Assembly (NCBI GenBank): GCA_020722685.1
Contig: DYKH01000248.1
Span: forward strand, 1 to 6,790
Length of the DNA: 6,790 nt
Direction of reading: 5' to 3'
Source of the DNA: Caldithrix sp.
GTDB taxonomy: Bacteria > KSB1 > UBA2214 > DYKH01
A program made the translations under genes and the position numbers. Under the pieces are notes generated by a model that made no database searches, was not told where the DNA came from, and saw only the letters and a program-made list of their open reading frames with translations. Below are positions 1 to 5,288 of the stretch, piece by piece. Position 1 is the stretch's first letter. Each line of letters opens with the position of its first letter.

Positions 1-466
1 CGTCCATTAACCACATCTTGAACGGGTTCTGGTGGGCGGGCGTCAGGCCGCGCACTGAGTCGGCTTTGGGGTGTTCGAGCAGGATGCGCACGGCGCGGTC
101 AACCAGGTCGGGAGGACGCAGGGGGGTGGTGGGGCGCAGGTGAACAACCGCTTCGGGGCGGTAGCCCTCACGCTGGGCCAACCATGTCAGGGCGTGCTGA
201 AAGACCGGCAGATCAGGGACACGGTCGCCGGCCAGTTCAACGGGACGCAGGAAGGGAGTCTCGGCCCCGAACCGGCGGGCTGTTTCCGCGATCTCTTCAT
301 CATCCGTGCTGACGATGAGGCGCGTTACCGTCTCGGCCTGCAACGCGGCGGCGATGCTGTAGGCGATGAGCGGGTATCCGGCAAAGGGACGGATGTTCTT
401 GCGCGGGATGCCCTTTGAGCCGCCGCGCGCCGGGATGAGAGCGAGGACTTCAGGTTTGGACATCAT
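1..466 (-). CDS. neuA: Second CMP-nonulosonate (acylneuraminate) cytidylyltransferase, 3' end beyond window
   Basis: The minus strand is open from 466 to the window edge: 155 codons, with the C-terminal third or so missing if the protein has the family's usual 225-245 residues. It should activate a nonulosonic acid with CTP to give CMP-sugar and pyrophosphate in the cytosol. The N-terminal nucleotide-binding motif ARGGSKGIPRKN is at residues 13-24, STDDEEIA at 53-60, FLRPVELA at 72-79, and the canonical HLRPTTPLR loop at 109-117. The C-terminal metal-binding aspartates lie outside the window. Two adjacent ATG codons (466 and 463) are possible starts. The AGGAG at 481-485 is 14 bases before the first, rather far, so the exact start is uncertain. 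It follows neuC by 60 bases. The gene is clearly GC-richer than its upstream neighbours and is not a recent copy of the cytidylyltransferase at 3580-4305: the same fold motifs are shared but the sequences diverge widely. The family call is firm, the exact sugar is not. Confidence 0.9.
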   Translation of the reverse strand, partial: MMSKPEVLALIPARGGSKGIPRKNIRPFAGYPLIAYSIAAALQAETVTRLIVSTDDEEIAETARRFGAETPFLRPVELAGDRVPDLPVFQHALTWLAQREGYRPEAVVHLRPTTPLRPPDLVDRAVRILLEHPKADSVRGLTPAHQNPFKMWLMD

Positions 467-480
467 GGGATTCGTAAATG

Positions 481-485
481 CTCCT
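481..485 (-). promoter_or_regulatory. Ribosome binding site AGGAG for the second neuA
   Basis: The minus strand reads TTCAGGAG, then 14 bases to the first of two tandem ATG codons at 466 and 463. This is the only purine-rich SD-like site in the 60-base gap (467-526) after the neuC stop codon. The spacing is longer than the usual 5-10 bases, so initiation may be weak or the site may work imperfectly. The rest of the gap is AT-rich. I see no hairpin with a T-run and no convincing -35/-10 pair in it, so the gene is probably read through from neuC. Confidence 0.55.
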
Positions 486-526
486 GAAGAAAATTCAAAC
501 CTAAGATCAGCAATTCGAAATAAACG

Positions 527-1690
527 CTATAAATCTTCCGAGGACGGTACTTCCACGTCGATGAACCGCTTTTGTCGGGGCGTTAACCAGAATGCTTCTT
601 TTCTTAGTTCGGCGATAAAAAGTTTGGCGCTATGGCCTTTTCCAAAGTGAAGACTCGGTTTGACCGACCGCGGAAGGTTTCGAAAAGCTGTCAGAATATC
701 ATTCTTTTTACTGTTCACGTTGAAGATCGAAGCGTAGTTATACCGATTTAACTGACGCGTTCCGATATTAACGGTTGGCACGCCATACACCGGCGCTTCT
801 CGAATCCCGGCGCTTGAATTTCCTGCAATTGCCCGTGCGTTCTTAAGCAAAGAAAGGAAATATTCGAACCGCATGGATGGAATCATGCGAACGCGGGGAT
901 TCCCCGCCAGGCGTTCCAATTCGTGGATGATGATATCTGCGCCCAGGTCGTTATTGGGATAGATAACAACGTAATTCAACCCCGACTCGATCACAGCATC
1001 TACAACTTCTCGAATCTGGACAGTAAGGTCATTGATCTCGGTTGTTACCGGATGGTAAATGAGAATAATATACTCTTCGAACGGTATATCATACTTGCTT
1101 CTCACCGAAGTGATCTCTGGCAGTTGGTCGGATAACATAACATCGATATCTGGTGAACCGATGACGAATATCGATTCGTTCATTTCTCCCATTTGCATCA
1201 AGCGGTTGCGCGCTTCATCGTTGGAAACAAAATGAATATGGGAAAGTTTGGTGATCGAATGACGAAGTAAATCGTCGATCGTGCCGGAGAGTTCCCCGCC
1301 TTCTATATGGGCGACAAGAATATTGTTCAACGCTCCAACGATGGCGCCCGCCATTGCTTCGACACGGTCTCCGTGTACGACGATCAGGTCTGGACGATAT
1401 TCACGGACGTAATAAGCCAAACCCTGGATCGTATTGGCCAGAACCAGATCCATCTGGGATGTTATCGCGCTATCCTGGTTGATAAACGAGTAGATGTTGT
1501 CAAACCCTGCCTTGCGAATCTCGTTCACCGTCAGGCCGTAGACAAATAGCATGTGCATACCGGTGACGAAAATATAGTAATCGAAATCATCAGATTCTTT
1601 TATCTGCTGTATAAGCGGCTTGATCTTGCCAAAATCAGCACGCGTCCCGGTAACAAATAATATCTTCTTGCGCTCTTTTTCCGCGGCCAT
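527..1690 (-). CDS. neuC: Hydrolysing UDP-N-acetylglucosamine 2-epimerase, NeuC/LegG type
   Basis: This 387-residue protein matches the length and motifs of hydrolysing NDP-sugar 2-epimerases of the GT-B fold. These convert UDP-GlcNAc to free ManNAc plus UDP or, in LegG enzymes, an NDP-2,4-diacetamido-trideoxy sugar to the matching mannose-type sugar. Visible motifs are VTGTRADFGKIKPL (13-26), VHGDRVEA with the conserved GD (105-112), HIEGGELSGTIDD (128-140), RHSITKLSHIHF (143-154), IGSPDID (177-183), YHPVTTE (212-218) and the C-terminal nucleotide-binding stretch GNSSAGIREAP (290-300), whose Ser-Ser-Gly-Glu pattern is typical. The separate H-I-E-G-G-E and GSPDID motifs favour the NeuC/LegG branch over the non-hydrolysing WecB branch. 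The ATG at 1690 is preceded by AGGGA (1699-1703) with 8 bases spacing; this site overlaps the neuB stop codon at 1702-1704, so translation of the two is probably coupled. The product would feed NeuB next door. Sequence alone does not decide between ManNAc and a diacetamido substrate. Confidence 0.93.
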   Translation of the reverse strand: MAAEKERKKILFVTGTRADFGKIKPLIQQIKESDDFDYYIFVTGMHMLFVYGLTVNEIRKAGFDNIYSFINQDSAITSQMDLVLANTIQGLAYYVREYRPDLIVVHGDRVEAMAGAIVGALNNILVAHIEGGELSGTIDDLLRHSITKLSHIHFVSNDEARNRLMQMGEMNESIFVIGSPDIDVMLSDQLPEITSVRSKYDIPFEEYIILIYHPVTTEINDLTVQIREVVDAVIESGLNYVVIYPNNDLGADIIIHELERLAGNPRVRMIPSMRFEYFLSLLKNARAIAGNSSAGIREAPVYGVPTVNIGTRQLNRYNYASIFNVNSKKNDILTAFRNLPRSVKPSLHFGKGHSAKLFIAELRKEAFWLTPRQKRFIDVEVPSSEDL

Positions 1691-1698
1691 TTTTCCAT

Positions 1699-1703
1699 TC
1701 CCT
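1699..1703 (-). promoter_or_regulatory. Ribosome binding site AGGGA for neuC, overlapping the neuB stop
   Basis: AGGGA on the minus strand lies 8 bases before the neuC ATG at 1690 and shares two bases with the TAG stop of neuB at 1702-1704. Ribosomes finishing neuB therefore cover the neuC initiation site. An ATG lying between the site and the start (within AATGGAAAAATG) is out of frame and is not the start. Confidence 0.7.
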
Positions 1704-2736
1704 ACTTTACGTCATCCCATTTGAGTTGCGTATTATTTGGAATGTTTCTGCAGACAGTCTTCCCGATCAGGCTGTTAAAATGAACTGCCTTAATCTCTCC
1801 GGTTCCGGGGCGTTTGACCCAGATGTTGTCACGTGTGAGTGTCTCACCAGCTGCAATGTCACGAATAGCAACCACGCAGGCATAGGCAAAATCAATTGTG
1901 GGCTGTTCTTCCGGAAGGATGTCCTTGGTGCCATGCAATGCCTGGAAAATGGCCTTGGATCCTTCCACCAGTTCCTTCAACTCGCGCGGATCGATCGAAA
2001 TGGGAATATCTGGTCCGGGCCAGGTTTTATCAGATGTGAAGTGTTTTTCCAAAATACGCGCCCCGAGGGCAACAGAAGCAAAACAAGTATAGTTGCCCAA
2101 CGAATGGTCGCTCAAGCCGAGGACCGCGTTCGGGAATTTTTTTGCCATGCTTTCCAATGCTCCGAGACGGACCTTGTCGTAAGGAGTAGGGTACATGGAT
2201 GTACAGTGCATCAGCGCGTACGGCACTCCGGCATCTTCAAGGATCTTGATGGCCGGTTGAATTGAATCGAGGTCGTTCATCCCCGTACTGAGGATGACCG
2301 GTTTGTCAAAGGATGCAATATGTGCAATCAGCGGGTAATTATTACATTCCCCGGAACCAATCTTGTAGGCGACCACATCCATCTTGTGCAAACGGTCCGC
2401 CGCAGCGCGCGAGAACGGGGTGCAGAGGTAGATCATCTCCTTCGACTCAACGTATTTCTTGAGCTTTATCTCTTCATCTTCGCTCAACGCGCAGCGTGTC
2501 ATGATATCCCAAATGGACTCAGTAGCGTTTGCCGGGATCACGTTATTGGGAATCATCTCATCTTCGACCACATGAGACTGGAATTTGACACATTCACAAC
2601 CTGCCAAGAAAGCATCATCCACCATCTGAATGGCTTTTTCAAAACTGCCTTCGTGGTTGATCCCAATCTCAGCAATTACAAGGGGTGGGTGGTTTTCTCC
2701 CACCCAACGATCAGCAATACGGAATTCTTTGGCCAT
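1702..2736 (-). CDS. neuB: Nonulosonic acid synthase (N-acetylneuraminate / legionaminate synthase), NeuB family
   Basis: This 344-residue protein has the full NeuB layout and would condense phosphoenolpyruvate with ManNAc or a related 2-acetamido sugar to give the nine-carbon acid. The N-terminal TIM barrel shows AEIGINHEG (22-30), VKFQ (50-53), CTPF (105-108), YKIGSGE (124-130), STGM (150-153), MHCTSMYPTP (176-185), SDHS (209-212), LEKHFT (229-234) and PGPD (239-242). His211 and His232 have the same 21-residue spacing as the metal-binding His215 and His236 recalled for Neisseria NeuB. The C-terminal SAF (antifreeze-like) domain begins near 285, and KRPGTGE (308-314) places Arg309 at the site of the Neisseria arginine that reaches the N-acetyl group in the partner subunit's active site. 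The barrel motif usually written STPF has Cys at its first position here, a mild change. The ATG at 2736 has AAGGAG with 6 bases spacing. The gene sits between the SDR (17-base gap) and neuC (11-base gap). NeuB and LegI are hard to separate by eye. Confidence 0.94.
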   Translation of the reverse strand: MAKEFRIADRWVGENHPPLVIAEIGINHEGSFEKAIQMVDDAFLAGCECVKFQSHVVEDEMIPNNVIPANATESIWDIMTRCALSEDEEIKLKKYVESKEMIYLCTPFSRAAADRLHKMDVVAYKIGSGECNNYPLIAHIASFDKPVILSTGMNDLDSIQPAIKILEDAGVPYALMHCTSMYPTPYDKVRLGALESMAKKFPNAVLGLSDHSLGNYTCFASVALGARILEKHFTSDKTWPGPDIPISIDPRELKELVEGSKAIFQALHGTKDILPEEQPTIDFAYACVVAIRDIAAGETLTRDNIWVKRPGTGEIKAVHFNSLIGKTVCRNIPNNTQLKWDDVK

Positions 2737-2742
2737 AGTCTG

Positions 2743-2748
2743 CTCCTT
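2743..2748 (-). promoter_or_regulatory. Ribosome binding site AAGGAG for neuB
   Basis: A strong AAGGAG lies 6 bases upstream of the neuB ATG at 2736, within the 17-base gap after the SDR stop codon (2754-2756). It is the best-matching SD sequence in the window and fixes the neuB start. Confidence 0.8.
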
Positions 2749-2753
2749 GCAAT

Positions 2754-3575
2754 TTACCAGATCGTCCAGCCGCCATCCACGATGAGGTTGTGGCCATTGC
2801 AGTACGTGGATGCGTCCGAAGCAAGGTAAACAATGGCGCCGCGCAGCTCTTCCTTGCGTTCCATGCGCCCCATCGGGTTAAGATTAGAGAAACGTTCCAC
2901 AAACAATTCATTATGATTATTGAACACGCCGCCGGGAGTAATAGAGTTGACACGGATTCCTTTTTCGCCCCAAAGACCGGCCAGGTAGCGCGTGAGCGCA
3001 AGCACACCAGCCTTGCTGACAGAATAAGCGACCGGTTGGTTAATCCCAGTTCCCGGGTACATTTTGTGGTTGGGACTGACCACCCCGTAGAGGGAAGCCA
3101 AGTTAATGATGCTTCCTTGCCCTTGCTCAAGCATTTGCTTGCCAATGATCTGACAGCCCAAGAAGGAGCCAGTCAAATTAACTTTCAATATCTGGTCCCA
3201 ATCTTCAAGGGGAAACTCGGTAAAAGGCGCAGAGAAATTCGCCGACCGGGATTGGTTGGTGAAAGCAGCATTATTGATCAATACATCCACCCGTCCGAAC
3301 TGAGAACGCACCTGATGGAGCAGGGCTTCCCAATCCGCAATCTGGGTGACATCGCAACGAACTGCCATGGCGGGTAACCCTGTCCGGGCAGTGATGGCAT
3401 GGGTGCGTTCTTGAATCACATCTAGATTCAGGTCAGTAAGAACAACGGTTGCGCCAAAATCGCTTAGAGCAATCGCATGTTGCTCGCCAAGCAAGCCAGC
3501 GGCCCCTGTAATGACTGCCACTTTCCCATCCAAACGAAACAGATCCTGCGTATTCTTGATTTCTGGCATTTCCAT
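2754..3575 (-). CDS. ptmA: Short-chain dehydrogenase/reductase, PtmA-like, of a nonulosonate cluster
   Basis: A 273-residue classical SDR. Counting from the ATG at 3575, the Rossmann glycine motif TGAAGLLG is at 23-30, Asp48 at the end of beta-2 (LTDLN) suggests NAD(H) preference, the NNA motif is at 101-103, and the catalytic residues are Ser161, Tyr184 and Lys188 (YSVSK). The C-terminus GHNLIVDGGW is typical. Ser161 and Tyr184 are 23 residues apart instead of the usual 12-13. The extra stretch (about 164-182) and the motifs SLYGVVSP and PMGRM look like the SDRs that travel with neuA/neuB genes, such as Campylobacter PtmA; this is recalled, not searched. Its substrate is not proven in general; for Campylobacter an early step of amino-sugar supply has been proposed. 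An upstream in-frame GTG at 3587 is rejected because the SD site overlaps it. The symbol is tentative; the SDR call is firm. Confidence 0.88.
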   Translation of the reverse strand: MEMPEIKNTQDLFRLDGKVAVITGAAGLLGEQHAIALSDFGATVVLTDLNLDVIQERTHAITARTGLPAMAVRCDVTQIADWEALLHQVRSQFGRVDVLINNAAFTNQSRSANFSAPFTEFPLEDWDQILKVNLTGSFLGCQIIGKQMLEQGQGSIINLASLYGVVSPNHKMYPGTGINQPVAYSVSKAGVLALTRYLAGLWGEKGIRVNSITPGGVFNNHNELFVERFSNLNPMGRMERKEELRGAIVYLASDASTYCNGHNLIVDGGWTIW

Positions 3576-3579
3576 AGTA

Positions 3580-4305
3580 CTATACACTCCTCTTTTGCCT
3601 CTCTTTTTGTTCCATCAGGAATTCCACAAAACGGAAATCAATTTCCGTGTCAATATCCACTGCCCGTTCACGCGGCAGGACACTAATCTTCATCTTGGAT
3701 AAGGCCCAATGCTCAAATTTCCAGAGAGCATCGCGACGGATAGCATATACCGCTGGCGAGAGGCCATACACTTCAGGTGCTGCCTGGCGGTGGGTGATCG
3801 GTACTGCCAACGGTTTACTCACCCTGGCATAACCGTTTGAGTCTACTTCAACCATGTTAAAGTATGGATTTCGGTCCGGGATATAGGCAGTTACCACCAC
3901 ATCCGCATCGCTTTCCAACAATATCCGGATGCAACGAGAAATATCCTCCGGTTGACGCAACGGAACACCTGTATCAAGATCCGCCAGAACTTCAACACGG
4001 CAATTATCAAGTGATTCTAGCGTTTCCACAAGATGCCGGAAAACATCCCATTTCGAAGAATCGTCTTGCGCCAGATGAACGGGACGCAGAAATGGCACCT
4101 CTGCTCCAGCTTGGCGCGCTACGCGGGCAATTTCTTCATCATCTGTGGAGACAACTACCCGGTCTAGGTCAGGACAGGCACGTGCGCACTCAATCGTGTG
4201 TACAATAAGTGGTTTCCCGGCCAGTGGACGCAGGTTTTTCCGAGGAACACCTTTGGAGCCACCCCGGGCACAAATCGAACCCACTACATACGTTCCATTG
4301 TTCAT
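3580..4305 (-). CDS. neuA: CMP-nonulosonate cytidylyltransferase (NeuA/PtmB/LegF type), complete
   Basis: A complete 241-residue protein of the acylneuraminate cytidylyltransferase family, which joins a nonulosonic acid to CMP from CTP. Counting from the ATG at 4305, ARGGSKGVPRKN (13-24) is the CTP-binding motif, STDDEEIA is at 53-60, FLRPVHLA at 72-79, and DIDTEIDF (217-224) carries the metal-binding aspartates Asp217 and Asp219. The motif that normally reads Q/R-P-T-S/T-P-L-R before the sugar pocket is ADLDTGVPLR (108-117): PLR is kept but the preceding residues differ, in contrast to the second enzyme at 1-466. This variant may be a PtmB subfamily trait or reflect another sugar. A GTG at 4308 forms a GTGA overlap with the upstream stop and is an equally possible start; AGGTGA (4316-4321) is 7 bases from the GTG and 10 from the ATG. 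It sits between the Gfo/Idh gene and the SDR. I give the family name only; PtmB or LegF is possible. Confidence 0.9.
   Translation of the reverse strand: MNNGTYVVGSICARGGSKGVPRKNLRPLAGKPLIVHTIECARACPDLDRVVVSTDDEEIARVARQAGAEVPFLRPVHLAQDDSSKWDVFRHLVETLESLDNCRVEVLADLDTGVPLRQPEDISRCIRILLESDADVVVTAYIPDRNPYFNMVEVDSNGYARVSKPLAVPITHRQAAPEVYGLSPAVYAIRRDALWKFEHWALSKMKISVLPRERAVDIDTEIDFRFVEFLMEQKERQKRSV
3587..3592 (-). promoter_or_regulatory. Ribosome binding site GAGGAG deciding the SDR start
   Basis: GAGGAG on the minus strand lies 11 bases before the ATG at 3575 and inside the last codons of the upstream cytidylyltransferase, whose stop is at 3580-3582. The alternative GTG start (3585-3587) begins on the last base of this site and so could not use it. 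The start is therefore the ATG at 3575, leaving 4 bases between the two genes and suggesting translational coupling. Confidence 0.75.
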
Positions 4306-5288
4306 CACAGGTAGATCACCTTTCCTAGTTTCTTGGACTCTTTAGCGGCCAGGGCGATACGCAAAGAACAACTTCCATCAACCAAGTTGACTTCAGGTAT
4401 GGCATCGCCGCATAAACATGCTAAAAAGTGCCGCATTTCGGCCAAGAAACGGTCATTGCGCCGGACACCAGCATAGGAGAACTCATGCCAGGCTTTATCA
4501 CTTGCTAGATACCAAGCAACCTTCTGGGTAACCAGGTCCCAGTAAATGGTTCCCTCCTCACCGATCACCCGGCAGGTGCGCGAAATGGTCCGCTGCACAT
4601 AATCTAAATGGATCATGCCAATCGCGCCGTTCACGAAACGTATCAAAATGCCAGCCGTATCTTCGGTTTCAATCTCCAGGCTGCTCACATGACCATTCAA
4701 GCTGACGACTTCCTTTGCCTCTCCCACCAACCAACGCACATAGTCGATCTCGTGGATCAGGTCAAGGATAACTCCTCCGCCAGTAGCGGCGCGGGCGCTG
4801 ACTCCCAACCGGTAATCCTCCCATGGGTGCCAATCCGGTAGGTATTGACCGACCTGCGCTTGAATAGCTGTAATGCGACCGATGACGCCGCTCAGGATGA
4901 GTTCGCGCGCCTTGCGCAATCCCGGATCGAAATGCATATCGAACCCAACCAGGCCGATAATCTGCCGCGCTTCCGCGGCATCCAGCAATGACTGGACATT
5001 ATCCCATGTATGCGACAAGGGCTTCTCTATGAACAAATGACAACCGGCTTCGACAGCAGGCAAAGCCACGTCCAGATGATGGGCAGTGGGATTGCTGACA
5101 ATAACGGCATCTGGTCTTTGGTCCAAGGCGTCTTTGAGGCAGGTGAAAACCGGTAAATGTGGCGCTTCCTCCACTGGTTCGTTCTTTGTTCGAAGAAGCA
5201 AAATATCTTCCACGCCCAGTGTAAGCAGGTTCCGCAGATGACGTTGACCAATGGAGCCGAGTCCGGCGATGAGGATACGTGGCATCAT
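4305..5288 (-). CDS. Gfo/Idh/MocA-family NAD(P)-dependent sugar oxidoreductase
   Basis: A 327-residue protein of normal length for this family of cytosolic sugar and cyclitol dehydrogenases. The Rossmann motif GLGSIGQRHLRN is at residues 9-20, the family signature EKP at 88-90 (Lys89 being the usual catalytic lysine), and the substrate-side motif GGGVILDLIHEIDY at 170-183, with Asp176 and His179 in the expected places. A basic-charged LLLRTKN segment follows beta-2 instead of an acidic residue, so NADP(H) use is possible, but this is a weak clue. The gene begins with two ATGs; the first (5286-5288) overlaps the upstream stop in an ATGA four-base overlap, and only a weak GAAG lies ahead, which points to translational coupling. 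It directly precedes neuA. By position it recalls the ptmF-ptmB-ptmA order of Campylobacter (from memory). The substrate is unknown: an NDP-sugar, a free amino sugar or the nonulosonate itself are all open. Confidence 0.88.
   Translation of the reverse strand: MMPRILIAGLGSIGQRHLRNLLTLGVEDILLLRTKNEPVEEAPHLPVFTCLKDALDQRPDAVIVSNPTAHHLDVALPAVEAGCHLFIEKPLSHTWDNVQSLLDAAEARQIIGLVGFDMHFDPGLRKARELILSGVIGRITAIQAQVGQYLPDWHPWEDYRLGVSARAATGGGVILDLIHEIDYVRWLVGEAKEVVSLNGHVSSLEIETEDTAGILIRFVNGAIGMIHLDYVQRTISRTCRVIGEEGTIYWDLVTQKVAWYLASDKAWHEFSYAGVRRNDRFLAEMRHFLACLCGDAIPEVNLVDGSCSLRIALAAKESKKLGKVIYL

Noticed and set aside
121..126. Run of six G in the truncated neuA, considered as a phase-variation tract
   Set aside because: It encodes the conserved Pro-Thr-Thr-Pro-Leu loop in the correct frame and is too short for typical slipped-strand switching.
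71..418. Plus-strand open frame of 115 codons near the window start
   Set aside because: The opposite strand encodes clear cytidylyltransferase motifs over the same stretch, so this frame is a shadow.
467..526. Possible promoter or terminator in the 60-base gap before the last gene
   Set aside because: A TTGCTG then 17 bases then TCTTCA can be picked out, but the -10 match is poor, and no stem-loop with a T-run is present.
1726..2265. Plus-strand open frame of 179 codons opposite neuB
   Set aside because: It lies wholly antisense to a well-supported NeuB gene and its translation shows no recognisable motif; it is a mirror of the coding strand's codon bias.
2790..3377. Plus-strand open frame of 195 codons opposite the SDR
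   Set aside because: Antisense to all the key SDR motifs, no family features; a shadow frame.
3576..3587. GTG start at 3587 adding four residues to the SDR
   Set aside because: The only SD site (GAGGAG, 3587-3592) overlaps that codon, while it is well placed for the ATG at 3575.
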